25,211 nucleotides of DNA from the NCBI GenBank assembly GCA_041890515.1, contig JASDWX010000036.1:1-25211 (forward strand). The letters run 5' to 3'. Source of the stretch: Colwellia_A sp041890515. GTDB taxonomy: Bacteria; Pseudomonadota; Gammaproteobacteria; Enterobacterales; Alteromonadaceae. Positions within the stretch are counted from its first letter, which is position 1. Every line of letters begins with the position of its first letter. The notes under the pieces are model-generated. The model did not search any database. It was not told where the DNA came from and was given only the letters and a program-made list of their open reading frames with translations. A program made the position numbers and the translations under genes. Positions 6,010 to 15,061 of the stretch are shown one piece after another.

Positions 6010-8451
6010 ATGCCAGCCATACGTTCATTATTTTATTTCCTATTACGTTTCCCTATAAAACTCCTTGTTCGCAGCAAAATTGTACCTGACAATTATGTAG
6101 AGTCAGAAAAAGTAAAGCTTGAACAGCCACAGTTTTATGTTATTCGTCATCAATCTGCCAGTGACCTTTTAGCCTTACGAAAAGCATGTAAAACCCTAAA
6201 GCTTCCAGACCCTCTAAGCCCCGTGACGGTTAACGGTAAAAGTTTTTCGCGTTTATTATGCTTAGAAAAACCCACACCGCTATTTCGTTGGCGAAAAGCG
6301 GGTAATACAGAGGCTATTACTCAAGGTTTTGAATTATTAAAACAGCACAGTATAGACGAGGCATTAGATGTACAGTTGATTCCTGCCCATGTTATATGGG
6401 GGCGAACGCCAACCAAAGAACATAACAATGCCAATATTGGCACTGTTTTAGCGGATCAAGAATCCCCTTCATGGTTACGTAAATTTTTCATTGTCCTCTT
6501 CTTAGGTCGTAACTCCATTGTACGTTTTAGTGAAGCGATTTCTTTTCGTTTAATGGCAGACAAACATGGCACAACACAAGCAAGCGCACAAAAACTAATT
6601 CGTATTGCTCGCTTCCATTTTTACCGACAAACTATCGCCGCAACTGGCCCAAGGTTAATGCACCGCCAACAAATGTTTGCCACACTTTTAACCAACCCTT
6701 CAATAAAACGCTTAATCAGTGACGAAGCAAAAAGCAAATCGATCAGTGAAGATGAGGTAAAAAAACAAGCACTTGCCATCATGGATGAAATCGCTGGGGA
6801 TTATCGTGATTCAATGGTGCGCTTAGGTGCTCGCATATTGAATTGGCTATGGAATCGTTTATATAGTGGCATCAACATAAATAATGCCAAAGTGCTGCGA
6901 GACCTCGCTCAAGAAGGTCATGAGATCATATATGTACCCTGTCATCGCAGTCATATGGACTATCTATTACTTACCTATGTCATTTTCCAAGAAGGCCTTG
7001 TCACACCTAGAATAGCGGCAGGAATTAATTTGAGCTTTTGGCCTGCAGGGGCAATATTTCGTAAAGCGGGTGCTTTTTTCATCCGCCGTAGCTTTAAGGG
7101 AAACCGCTTATATTCCACCATTTTTCGCGAATATTTAGGTTTATTATTCGAACGTGGCTATTCAGTAAAGTATTATTCTGAGGGTGGCCGTAGTAGAACA
7201 GGCCGTTTATTAACGCCTAAAACGGGCATGCTAGCCATGACAATACAAAGCTTACTTAGAGGCATTGACCGTCCATTAACACTAGTACCTGTCTATTTAG
7301 GTTACGAACATGTCATGGAAGTCGGTACTTATCACAAAGAATTAAGTGGTAGTAAAAAGAAGAACGAATCTATATTTGGCGTACTTAAAGCGATAAAAAA
7401 CTTACGAAACTACGGTAAAGGTTACGTCAATTTTGGTGAGCCTATCAATATTAATCAGTTTTTAAATAAACAGGTGCCTAATTGGAAGAAAGATATTGAT
7501 CCCATCGATCCACAAAAACCAACTTGGTTAACCCCCAGCGTTAATGTATTGGCTGATCAAGTGATGACGCATATTAATCAAAGTGCTGCCATTAACGCCA
7601 CCGCTTTAGTGGCACTTATTCTTCATGCTTGTAAAAACAAAGCGCTCGCTAAAACTGAATTAATCAACCAACTAGATTTCTTTTTAACGTTACAACGTAA
7701 CGCTCCTTATAGTAAGCAACTCACTATACCAACAGAGAATGGTCAGCAACTCCTTGATGACGTTATTTCTTTAGATAAAGTCACCGTCAACCATGACAGC
7801 TATGGCGATATCATTTCATTGTCTGAAAAAGCAACATTGGAAATGCGCTATTACCGAAATAATATTTTGCATAGCTATATATTACCTGCCCTTATTTGTC
7901 GTTTATTAGACCGTCATAGCAAAATTAATCTAGACACATTATTAGAACAAGTCCAACGCATCGTTAGCTTAGTAAAAACTGATTTATTTCTCTGGCAAAA
8001 CGAAAGTGAAGTAAACCAACAAACAGAAAAAGTTATCGACCTTTTACTCAACGAAGGTCTTATTACGCAAAGTAAGGCGGGATTTTTTAGTGTCGTACAT
8101 GATGGCGAGCTAAATAGTAATATTCGATTACTCGGTGAATGTGTCGATGAAACCGTTCAACGTTTTACCATTATTTGTTCGTTAATTAATCGCTTTTCAC
8201 CCATCACTAAAAATGACCTTGAAGACAAAGTTGTGGCTATTGCTCAACGTTTATCAGTATTGAATGGTATTAATGCCCCTGAATTTGTTGATAAAAAGGC
8301 CCAAGGGACCTTAATCAATGCAATGGTTGAACAGGGTTATATAAATAAAGATGAAGAAGGTAAACTCGTTGATAGTAGTACATTAGGTTTGCTGAAGTCG
8401 TCTGTTACTCAATTGGTAGACATTGAAGTTTTACAAAGTATTATTCGTTAA
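6010..8451 (+). CDS. plsB: glycerol-3-phosphate 1-O-acyltransferase PlsB
   Basis: 813 residues against 807 in E. coli. PlsB acylates the sn-1 position of glycerol-3-phosphate, the first committed step of membrane phospholipid synthesis, at the inner membrane using acyl-ACP or acyl-CoA. The acyltransferase blocks are intact: HRSHMD at residues 312-317 (catalytic HxxxxD), GAFFIRR ending at about 360, EGGRSRTGRL from residue 391, and the VPVYLGYEHV block after it. I start at ATG 6010 rather than 5986 because the resulting N-terminus (MPAIRSLFYFLL...) aligns without gaps to the E. coli start and puts the histidine six residues beyond E. coli H306, matching the length difference. It is convergent with ubiC-ubiA, as in E. 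coli. Confidence 0.97.
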   Translation: MPAIRSLFYFLLRFPIKLLVRSKIVPDNYVESEKVKLEQPQFYVIRHQSASDLLALRKACKTLKLPDPLSPVTVNGKSFSRLLCLEKPTPLFRWRKAGNTEAITQGFELLKQHSIDEALDVQLIPAHVIWGRTPTKEHNNANIGTVLADQESPSWLRKFFIVLFLGRNSIVRFSEAISFRLMADKHGTTQASAQKLIRIARFHFYRQTIAATGPRLMHRQQMFATLLTNPSIKRLISDEAKSKSISEDEVKKQALAIMDEIAGDYRDSMVRLGARILNWLWNRLYSGININNAKVLRDLAQEGHEIIYVPCHRSHMDYLLLTYVIFQEGLVTPRIAAGINLSFWPAGAIFRKAGAFFIRRSFKGNRLYSTIFREYLGLLFERGYSVKYYSEGGRSRTGRLLTPKTGMLAMTIQSLLRGIDRPLTLVPVYLGYEHVMEVGTYHKELSGSKKKNESIFGVLKAIKNLRNYGKGYVNFGEPININQFLNKQVPNWKKDIDPIDPQKPTWLTPSVNVLADQVMTHINQSAAINATALVALILHACKNKALAKTELINQLDFFLTLQRNAPYSKQLTIPTENGQQLLDDVISLDKVTVNHDSYGDIISLSEKATLEMRYYRNNILHSYILPALICRLLDRHSKINLDTLLEQVQRIVSLVKTDLFLWQNESEVNQQTEKVIDLLLNEGLITQSKAGFFSVVHDGELNSNIRLLGECVDETVQRFTIICSLINRFSPITKNDLEDKVVAIAQRLSVLNGINAPEFVDKKAQGTLINAMVEQGYINKDEEGKLVDSSTLGLLKSSVTQLVDIEVLQSIIR

Positions 8452-8467
8452 AAGAGTAAACTTAACC

Positions 8468-8499
8468 TGTGTCATCTTGAAAAACGTCAAGATGACACA
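8468..8499. terminator. 13-bp hairpin between convergent plsB and ubiA
   Basis: TGTGTCATCTTGA (8468-8480) pairs perfectly with TCAAGATGACACA (8487-8499) across a 6-nt loop. It fills the 71-bp gap between two convergent stops, so it probably ends transcripts from both sides. The flanking T content is modest (ATGATTATTT on the plus side). Confidence 0.65.
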
Positions 8500-8522
8500 A
8501 TGATTATTTATCTGAGTGCACG

Positions 8523-9386
8523 CTATAGATATTCCATAGCGATGCCAATAAAAACCACCAAACCAACGAAGTGATTATTCAAAAAAGCTTGGAAGCATTT
8601 TTCACGCTCTCTATTCACAATTAAAATTTGTTGATAACAAAAGAACCCTGCGCCGGCAACAAGACTTAATTGATATGGCCAACCAAAGGCAAGTATCTCG
8701 CCCACGCTCATCAACAGCCCTAACGTTGCCAACTGTAATAATAAAATGATGCGTTTATCATGACGACCAAATAAAATGGCGGTTGATTTAACGTCAATGT
8801 TCAAATCATCATCTCTATCAACCATGGCGTACATTGTGTCATAAGCCACCGTCCATAATAAATTAGCGCTAAAAAGTAACCAAGCAACAGGAGGTATTTC
8901 TCCCATAGTTTCGGCAAATGCCATGATCATTCCCCAACTAAAAGCGGCACCCAGCACAACCTGAGGTAATTGTGTGTAGCGTTTCATAAAGGGGTAACTT
9001 GCTGCTAATAAAACAGCGACAACGGATAGTTGAATGGTAAACCAGCTCAACGTTAAGACTAAACCAAGCGCAATACCAAGGAGTAAACCAAATAGAGATA
9101 GCGCGTCGTTAGGTGTTAATAACCCTGTCACTAACGGCCTTTTCTCAGTACGTTTTACTTGTCCGTCTACCTTACGGTCAGCCCAATCATTAATGACACA
9201 ACCGGCACTTCGCATGACAAAGACACCTAAGGTAAATACCACTAACCAATGTAACGTTGGGAAGCCATCACCGGCAATCCATAATGCCCAATAAGTTGGC
9301 CATAACAATAAATAAATACCGATCGGCTTATCTGCACGAGTGATTTCTATAATACCCTGCCATTTAGTTGCAACAGAGCTTGTCAT
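8523..9386 (-). CDS. ubiA: 4-hydroxybenzoate polyprenyltransferase UbiA
   Basis: 287 residues. UbiA attaches the polyprenyl chain to 4-hydroxybenzoate, the second step of ubiquinone synthesis, in the inner membrane. Both aspartate-rich motifs that hold the Mg-pyrophosphate are present: N66-D-W-A-D70-R-K-V-D74 and D190-R-D-D-D-L-N-I-D198. The rest is strongly hydrophobic, consistent with the nine-helix fold. Its ATG overlaps the ubiC stop by four bases (ATGA), so the two are translationally coupled, and the product of UbiC is the substrate of UbiA. Confidence 0.97.
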   Translation of the reverse strand: MTSSVATKWQGIIEITRADKPIGIYLLLWPTYWALWIAGDGFPTLHWLVVFTLGVFVMRSAGCVINDWADRKVDGQVKRTEKRPLVTGLLTPNDALSLFGLLLGIALGLVLTLSWFTIQLSVVAVLLAASYPFMKRYTQLPQVVLGAAFSWGMIMAFAETMGEIPPVAWLLFSANLLWTVAYDTMYAMVDRDDDLNIDVKSTAILFGRHDKRIILLLQLATLGLLMSVGEILAFGWPYQLSLVAGAGFFCYQQILIVNREREKCFQAFLNNHFVGLVVFIGIAMEYL

Positions 9387-9985
9387 GACTCTTCCTTAAT
9401 TGATTGTGTTTTTTTTAAAAAATCAGGTTGATAAGCGAAAGCGTTTGGCAAAAAGACTTCTGCAACCATCAAGGGTTTATCATGTAACATAAAGGTTGAA
9501 CGTCGGCCCCAAAGCTCCTTTCGAGGAGGTAACTCAAGTTGGAGCGCTAATTTAGACACCGCACTGTTTTGTGAGAACGCGGAGACTTCAATACATTTAC
9601 GATATAAATTTTTGTTACTAAAAAGTACTTGCCCTAACGACTGATTACCTAAATGCGCCAATTGCTGTTCTTCACCCGTTAAGCTTTTCAAGGGCAGTAA
9701 ACTACGTGCAAAAACTTGTGGTACATCATCGCAATACAATAAGACTTCACGTACTAAAACTTGCTCCGCAGCGTTAATATCACTTGTTGATTCTTCGATT
9801 GAACATGGTTGAATTTCTTGGCCTATTACTTTAACACTAAAGCGTGCGCAACATTGACTCAACCGAGCCGTCAGTGAGCCTGGGTCAAGTAACCAACTTA
9901 ATAAATTTTCATTGAGCGATACGCCTACAGGAGACCGCCATGTGGTATCGATAGTAATGGGAAATAAAGGATGAGACTGATTCAT
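9383..9985 (-). CDS. ubiC: chorismate lyase UbiC
   Basis: 200 residues, longer than the 165 of E. coli because of extra N-terminal and C-terminal segments. It cleaves chorismate to 4-hydroxybenzoate and pyruvate in the cytoplasm, opening ubiquinone synthesis. Visible family motifs are VLVREVLLYCDD with the substrate-binding arginine R79 (E. coli R76), LWGRRSTF (159-165), and AEVFLP with the catalytic glutamate E176 (E. coli E155). It is the first gene of the ubiC-ubiA pair and divergent from the FliL-like gene. The ATG has no good Shine-Dalgarno sequence (TTAGTTGTT before it), and I found no convincing promoter in the upstream spacer. Confidence 0.92.
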   Translation of the reverse strand: MNQSHPLFPITIDTTWRSPVGVSLNENLLSWLLDPGSLTARLSQCCARFSVKVIGQEIQPCSIEESTSDINAAEQVLVREVLLYCDDVPQVFARSLLPLKSLTGEEQQLAHLGNQSLGQVLFSNKNLYRKCIEVSAFSQNSAVSKLALQLELPPRKELWGRRSTFMLHDKPLMVAEVFLPNAFAYQPDFLKKTQSIKEES

Positions 9986-10228
9986 AACAACTAATTAATA
10001 ACTATTTTTATTAAACAATAACCTACACATCATATCAGTATTATTTTGTTTATGCCGCTGGTAATTTAGCGGACTAAGAAGTTCATAAAGCGTTTTATCA
10101 CTAAAGGTTTATAATTTATTTGAGGACAAAAAAATATAGCGTATAAATTTGCTAATAAAAATTAAAGATTCACTGTAATATAGTCGATAGTCTTTTAGAT
10201 TCCCTGTTAAATAGAGTAGAGCAGTAAA

Positions 10229-10621
10229 ATGAAAAGAAAATTATTAATATTAGTCACATTATTGTCTTGCGCTTTGTCTTTATCATCAGTAAAAGCTGCA
10301 GATTATGCTTATTTTGGTTTTGAACCTTCAATTATTACCAACTATGTTGCTGTAAAAAAGAAGCTAGGGTATGTTCGGTTAACTGTTGAATTGATGATTG
10401 AAGATTCTTCAAATTATGAAACTGTTGAACATCACGCACCGTTATTACGCGACGCAATTATTACTATTATTGGTCAGCAGCCTGAAGCGAAAGTAAAATC
10501 TATCAATGGCCGCCAAGAAATTCAGCGCTTATGTGAAATAAAAGTGAAAAACATTTTGACCAAAGAAACGGGCCAACCGTTAATTAAAAAACTACTTTTT
10601 ACTCAGTGGCTAGATAACTAA
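10229..10621 (+). CDS. secreted FliL-like protein
   Basis: 130 residues. A cleavable signal peptide ends VKA at residue 23. The mature part resembles the FliL periplasmic domain: YAYFGFEPSIITNYV, GYVRLTVELMIED, then HAPLLRDAIITIIG and a final helix with LCEIKVKNIL and LIKKLLFTQWL. FliL itself is a flagellar stator-associated inner-membrane protein with an uncleaved N-terminal helix. This homologue seems to be released into the periplasm, and no flagellar gene is nearby. The upstream neighbour is divergent ubiC. A weak GAG element precedes the ATG. Family membership is likely; a flagellar role is not shown. Confidence 0.8.
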   Translation: MKRKLLILVTLLSCALSLSSVKAADYAYFGFEPSIITNYVAVKKKLGYVRLTVELMIEDSSNYETVEHHAPLLRDAIITIIGQQPEAKVKSINGRQEIQRLCEIKVKNILTKETGQPLIKKLLFTQWLDN

Positions 10622-10634
10622 TAATAAAAAATAC

Positions 10635-10670
10635 ACTCTGTAGGTCGAGACAAAATTCGACCTACAGAGT
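10635..10670. terminator. 14-bp terminator hairpin for glpEG, bidirectional
   Basis: ACTCTGTAGGTCGA pairs perfectly with TCGACCTACAGAGT across an 8-nt loop. On the minus strand the stem is followed by GTATTTTTTATT, a proper Rho-independent terminator 12 nt past the glpG stop. It can also halt the plus-strand FliL-like transcript. Confidence 0.85.
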
Positions 10671-10681
10671 TAATGGATAAA

Positions 10682-11554
10682 CTAACGTCGCTTCATTAAC
10701 AAAATATTTATCGCCGCTAACAAACAGCCACTGACTAAACCGAGCAAATGCGCCGTGTTTGCCATATTAACCGGTAATACATCAACATATCCGAGCACAA
10801 GCCAGAATAATAAAAAACCTATAATCGGTTTCGAAATCGTTAAACCTTTTTCAGGTACCAACCAGCCGTACCACCAAACATAACCCACCAATCCATAAAC
10901 AACACCTGACAAACCACCAAAATTGGGCCCTGTCACTATGAACTGTCCAAGGTTAGAAAATATTGCAGTCACCAAAAATAAATTAATTAACGCGCCTTTG
11001 CCAAGAACACGTTCAACACTTCCGCCTAATTGCCACCACCACATAGTATTAAATACAATATGTAGCCATGAAAAATGAAATAACGCGGGCCCTAGTAATC
11101 GCAACGGCGATTCAAGAAAAGCATCCATCGTTAATTCAGGGTAAAAATGCAAGAGTTGAAATGCGGGTCGAGCAAGCCCCAGCAAACTGGCAATAAAAAC
11201 GACCCAACACAATGCAAATATAGTTAAGGTAACACAACCAGCATGAGCAATAAATTGTTCTTTAAAACTGGCAATTAAAGAGGGGGAGTTATCATTTACA
11301 TTCGCAACTTCACCACTACTCCATGCCGCTTGTTGATATTTTTTTTGATAGGGATCTGCAATAAACTCAGCAAAAATATTTTTTGCTTGGTCAAGTTCAC
11401 TGCTCTGGCAGTAAATAACGTATTCACTATCTTCTTGCTCTACTTTCGCATGAATTTTTATACTCGTTAAATAATGAGCAAAAAGTAAAGCAATGTTATG
11501 TTGCGATACTTTAACTAATGGGCTTAAATCATCCATTGAATTAAATTCCGACAT
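10682..11554 (-). CDS. glpG: rhomboid intramembrane serine protease GlpG
   Basis: 290 residues from the ATG at 11554, which has a GAG site just upstream. A TTG three codons earlier is a possible alternative start. GlpG cleaves transmembrane segments within the inner membrane. An N-terminal cytoplasmic domain (to about residue 95) precedes six helices. The oxyanion H165 and N169 (HIVFN), the catalytic serine S216 in GLSGVVYG and the histidine H269 in NTAHLLGL are all present. The 53-residue serine-to-histidine distance equals that of E. coli GlpG (S201, H254). It follows glpE closely, as in the E. coli glpEGR cluster, but no glpR follows here. Confidence 0.95.
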   Translation of the reverse strand: MSEFNSMDDLSPLVKVSQHNIALLFAHYLTSIKIHAKVEQEDSEYVIYCQSSELDQAKNIFAEFIADPYQKKYQQAAWSSGEVANVNDNSPSLIASFKEQFIAHAGCVTLTIFALCWVVFIASLLGLARPAFQLLHFYPELTMDAFLESPLRLLGPALFHFSWLHIVFNTMWWWQLGGSVERVLGKGALINLFLVTAIFSNLGQFIVTGPNFGGLSGVVYGLVGYVWWYGWLVPEKGLTISKPIIGFLLFWLVLGYVDVLPVNMANTAHLLGLVSGCLLAAINILLMKRR

Positions 11555-11567
11555 TATACTCAACCAT

Positions 11568-11897
11568 TTAGTGTTCTATATCTGCAGGAAAGCGCAATTG
11601 CCAATCAGTAAAACCACCATCAAGTGAATAGACATCAGAGAAGTCTTGGCTAATCAGAAACTGTGCGGCTTGTTGGCTAGAAATACCATGATAACAACAC
11701 ACAACCACGGGAACATCTAAGTCAGCTTCTCGAATGAATTCAGAAAAGTTTTCATTACTCAAATGGATCGCGCCAGGAATATGGTTTGCTTGGAACGACG
11801 CGGCATCACGAATATCAACAACTACGTATTTTTTTTCACTTAAACCTTCATGCAGCGTGTCTAGTTGCATATGTTTAAAATTTTCTTGTTCAGTCAT
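11568..11897 (-). CDS. glpE: thiosulfate sulfurtransferase (single-domain rhodanese) GlpE
   Basis: 109 residues, the length of E. coli GlpE (108). It moves a sulfane sulfur from thiosulfate to cyanide or thiol acceptors such as thioredoxin. The rhodanese fold is evident: VVVDIRDAASFQANHIPGAI (CH2A motif) and the active loop CYHGISS with catalytic C68, followed by YSLDGGFTDW. An additional cysteine, C67, sits next to the catalytic one. GAGGA lies upstream of the ATG. The stop is 13 bp before the chosen glpG ATG, so the two form an operon. An extended -10, TGCTACATT on the minus strand near 11927-11935, may be its promoter. Confidence 0.93.
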   Translation of the reverse strand: MTEQENFKHMQLDTLHEGLSEKKYVVVDIRDAASFQANHIPGAIHLSNENFSEFIREADLDVPVVVCCYHGISSQQAAQFLISQDFSDVYSLDGGFTDWQLRFPADIEH

Positions 11898-12046
11898 ATT
11901 TTATTTTCCTCAAAATTTACGCCGTTAATGTAGCATAATTTACCTTACAGCAAATAAAGATATTATTTACGATTGATCATTTAAAGCGAGAATAGCTACT
12001 GGTAAAATAGGTAAAAATGCACAAAGCATCAAATATAGGAAAAACA

Positions 12047-12658
12047 ATGGGTTTGAAAATACCAAATAAATCGGTTTTACGTTCAGATAATTACCCAGAA
12101 TTATTGCTTGGCAAAATATATTCTTTTACAGAATCCGACAATGAAATGTTCACTGAAAATTCGCCCTTATGGTTAACAAGCAGCGATTGGGAAGCGCTGG
12201 CAGAAATAAGTATTATCAGTCAATCTGTTGAAAACAAAAATCTTAAAGGTACATTTCGTATTGACTATATTTATCAAGGCAGTGAGCAACAAACACTGAC
12301 TAACACTTTTATTCGAATGTACGCAGGTTTGAATGACGACAATATATATTTGTTATCTTCACAGGCGGAGTATCAACAAGCGCTTAACGAAGGCGTGCTA
12401 ACCCGTGATTCTTTAATAAGTGAAGGTTTTATTCATGCGACACCAAGAAGTCAGCTAACTCGGCTTGCTAATAAGTATTATAAAAACAAAGTGCACCCAC
12501 TTATTTTGGTTGTTGATAAGACACTTATATTACCGGAAGTAAAATGGGAACCGGCGACTGGTGGTTTATACCCTCATATATACGGACCATTAAATATGAA
12601 TGCAGTAACCGCGATTGAAGAAATATCGCTTAATGAAGAGGGGATTTTCCAGCTTTAG
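12047..12658 (+). CDS. DUF952 protein with an extra N-terminal domain
   Basis: 203 residues from the ATG at 12047, which has AGGA six bases upstream. An ATG ten codons earlier (12017) with AGG is also possible. The C-terminal part, about residues 99-197, fits DUF952: IYLLSSQAEYQQALNEG, the conserved EGFIHAT (126-132), LILVVDKTLILPEVKWE and TGGLYPHIYGPLN. DUF952 proteins are usually about 110 residues, so the N-terminal 95 residues are an addition: a small beta-rich region (LLGKIYSFTES, LWLTSSDWEALAEI, GTFRIDYIYQG) that I do not recognise firmly. It is a cytoplasmic protein. DUF952 has no established reaction, so the function is unknown. Confidence 0.75.
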   Translation: MGLKIPNKSVLRSDNYPELLLGKIYSFTESDNEMFTENSPLWLTSSDWEALAEISIISQSVENKNLKGTFRIDYIYQGSEQQTLTNTFIRMYAGLNDDNIYLLSSQAEYQQALNEGVLTRDSLISEGFIHATPRSQLTRLANKYYKNKVHPLILVVDKTLILPEVKWEPATGGLYPHIYGPLNMNAVTAIEEISLNEEGIFQL

Positions 12659-12697
12659 TTACTGAAAGTAAAAAATTATCTACACGTTGTCTAAAAT

Positions 12698-12733
12698 AAT
12701 AAAGCCAAAACATTTTCATGCTTTGGCTTTATT
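12698..12733. terminator. 12-bp bidirectional terminator
   Basis: AATAAAGCCAAA pairs perfectly with TTTGGCTTTATT across a 12-nt loop between two convergent genes. TATTTTAT follows on the plus strand, and a T-containing tract (ATTTTAG) follows on the minus strand. It should end both the DUF952 and the aminotransferase transcripts. Confidence 0.75.
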
Positions 12734-12786
12734 TATTTTATAAAGCGATGAATCATTCAGCATAATTAACGCTTATAAAAAGTAAT

Positions 12787-13974
12787 TTACAGTATTTTCG
12801 CAATAGATTGCGCTAAGTAATCAACATTACTATTCGCAATACCTGCGATACTCATGCGGCTTGAACCCACCATGTAAATACTGTATTCGTCTTGCAATTG
12901 TTGCACTTGCTCAGGGGTAATTCCTAAGAATGAGAACATACCCATTTGGCGAGTTATAAAGCTAAAATCACGAGTAACGCCATTTTCTATGAGTTTATCA
13001 ACTAACAATTGACGATTTCCGTTAATGCGATCACGCATTACTTTTAATTCTGCATGCCACTGTGTACGTAGTTCATCAGAACTTAAAATCGTTTCAACTA
13101 ATGCCGCACCATGTGCAGGAGGCATAGAGTAAATAACACGAATCACGTAAAGTAATACTGACTGAGCAACATCTACTGCTGCTGCTGATTCACCAATAAT
13201 AGTACAACCACCAATACGCTCACGGTATAAACCAAAATTTTTAGAACATGAACTACACACGATCATTTCTTTGACGTTTTCAGCCATTAAACGTAGACCA
13301 TAAGCATCTTCATCTAAGCCAATACCAAAGCCTTGATAAGCCATATCAACTAGCGGTAAGAAGCCAACATCTTTTGCAACTTCAACCACTTGTTGCCATT
13401 GCTCATTGTTTAAATCCATACCACTTGGATTATGACAACACGCATGTAATAGCACAGTATCATCGCTGCTCACTTCTTTTAATGCCGCTAACATACCGTC
13501 GAAATCAAGCGATTTGTTTTCGTGATCATAATACGGGTACGTTTTAACTGTTAAGCCAGCCGCTTCAAATAAACCGGTATGGTTCGCCCAAGTTGGATTA
13601 CTTACCCAAATGGTAGCGCCAGCTTTACACGATTTAATAAATTCAGCAGCAACACGCAATGCACCTGTTCCGCCTGGAGTAGAAACAGTACGCGCTCTGT
13701 TTTCAAGCAGTACTTTATGATGACCGAAAATCAACTTGCTCATTTCGTCATTAAATACAGGTGAACCTGTAGGACCAATATAAACTTTGGTATCTTCGTG
13801 ATCGTTACGATATTTTTCAGCCGTTTTCACACAATCTAAAATTGCCGTGTGACCTGCTTCATTTTTATATACACCAACACCCAAATCAATTTTATGTGGG
13901 TTTGAATCTTCACGATATTTAGCCAATAAGCCTAATATAGGATCGGCAGGCAAAGCCTTTAAGCTACCAAACAT
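12787..13974 (-). CDS. aspartate / aromatic amino acid aminotransferase (class Ib)
   Basis: 395 residues from ATG 13974. A TTG at 13995 extends the frame, but MFGSLKALPADPILGL aligns directly with the E. coli AspC start, so I use the ATG. The PLP enzyme moves amino groups between aspartate or aromatic amino acids and 2-oxoglutarate. Key residues are in place: N182 in CCHNPSGMD, D210 and Y213 in LVDMAYQGF, the Schiff-base lysine K245 in SSCSKNFGLYRERIG, R253, and the carboxylate-binding arginine R373 in GSSRMSIAG. AspC and TyrB share this scaffold and cannot be told apart from motifs alone. I see no TyrR box (TGTAAA-N6-TTTACA) upstream. Confidence 0.92.
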   Translation of the reverse strand: MFGSLKALPADPILGLLAKYREDSNPHKIDLGVGVYKNEAGHTAILDCVKTAEKYRNDHEDTKVYIGPTGSPVFNDEMSKLIFGHHKVLLENRARTVSTPGGTGALRVAAEFIKSCKAGATIWVSNPTWANHTGLFEAAGLTVKTYPYYDHENKSLDFDGMLAALKEVSSDDTVLLHACCHNPSGMDLNNEQWQQVVEVAKDVGFLPLVDMAYQGFGIGLDEDAYGLRLMAENVKEMIVCSSCSKNFGLYRERIGGCTIIGESAAAVDVAQSVLLYVIRVIYSMPPAHGAALVETILSSDELRTQWHAELKVMRDRINGNRQLLVDKLIENGVTRDFSFITRQMGMFSFLGITPEQVQQLQDEYSIYMVGSSRMSIAGIANSNVDYLAQSIAKIL

Positions 13975-14230
13975 GTCTACGGTTACCTTATTCAATAACG
14001 GGATTTTCTTAATTGGGCGACTTCGCTCAACAAGAAATATAAATCCCTATGTTTAAAGCGCAAGCATAGCCCCAATAACGTTAAAATTAAAGCGTTTAAA
14101 CTAAAAAATTACCGTAACGAATAGCACAAAAGGAACTAAGGAATAACAAGACGAATATTGTTGTTTACGATGAAAAGTTCCGCAACGAATTCTATACAGA
14201 GTCCGTAGCGAAAAAGTGGGTTATAAAATC

Positions 14231-14941
14231 TTAGAAATTATTAGTAACCGCGGCGATAAAGCCGATAACCCCACCAAATACGCCACCCCAGACCACGAGC
14301 CAACCTAAGTGTTTACGGATCATCGCTTGGATAATTTCCTTTACAAGTTGTGGTGTTAATTCATTTAATCTTTGATCAATGATCTCACTGACTTTTTCAC
14401 GCATGTCAGCAATTACATTCGGCTTCTCTAATTCATCTCTAAGGATATGATTAAATTCTTCACTTTGTGAAATATTGCCCACCGTCACTTTCATTTTTTC
14501 TATAAAAGGCTCACGTAAAGGTTGTAAAGCTTCGCTACCACCAACCATTGCCAACATACCACCAAACGATGACTTCTCAATCACATCAACTAAATCATCA
14601 AATGCGGGGTTTAAATCTATCTTTTCAATCACAGGAACTAAGTCTAACGTTCCAATACCACCTGAACTGCCTGATAAAAAACGGTCAATATTTTTTTCAG
14701 TGAAAAACTGTTCCATCATCAGCTCTTTTATCGCAACTTTAAAATCTTCAAAGCGGGCAGGAATGACACCTGAACCATATAAAAGCGGTACTTTTTCGAA
14801 AAGCATGTGCACGGCAATCCAATTAGTAAAGGCACCCGACAAGGCAAATAAACCCACAGTAAAAAGTAACGATTGTTCAAAAAAATAGCCCGCTAAAGTA
14901 GCCAGTAAGGCGATGAAATTGGTGATAAAGCTTTTATTCAC
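14231..14941 (-). CDS. DUF445 family membrane protein
   Basis: 236 residues from a GTG start with GAGG seven bases upstream. Two N-terminal helices (about residues 5-22 and 24-40) contain the family signature GAFTNWIAVHMLFEKVPL, followed by GSGVIPARFEDFK. A long amphipathic helical middle, probably cytoplasmic, leads to a final glycine-rich membrane helix (about 212-231). DUF445 proteins, including YjiN and YheB relatives, have no settled biochemical role. This member is shorter than the 400-residue type. It is upstream of the aminotransferase on the same strand but separated by about 250 bp, so they are probably independent units. Confidence 0.85.
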   Translation of the reverse strand: MNKSFITNFIALLATLAGYFFEQSLLFTVGLFALSGAFTNWIAVHMLFEKVPLLYGSGVIPARFEDFKVAIKELMMEQFFTEKNIDRFLSGSSGGIGTLDLVPVIEKIDLNPAFDDLVDVIEKSSFGGMLAMVGGSEALQPLREPFIEKMKVTVGNISQSEEFNHILRDELEKPNVIADMREKVSEIIDQRLNELTPQLVKEIIQAMIRKHLGWLVVWGGVFGGVIGFIAAVTNNF

Positions 14942-15061
14942 TACGTACCTCGAAATTCGGTGTAAGTTTCTATCCAGCTATGTTAACAATTGCATGGTTT
15001 TGCGCCAAGTTTTTTGCTGTATAGTAAGCGATAAATAAATAATAAAAATTAAGGATATACC

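Noticed and set aside
13975..14230. TyrR box, leader peptide or riboswitch upstream of the aminotransferase
   Set aside because: No TGTAAA-N6-TTTACA match, no leader ORF rich in aromatic codons and no convincing stem pair were found.
14475..14888. 137-codon ORF antisense to the DUF445 gene
   Set aside because: Lies wholly inside a well-supported gene on the other strand and has shadow composition (serine, lysine and proline rich).
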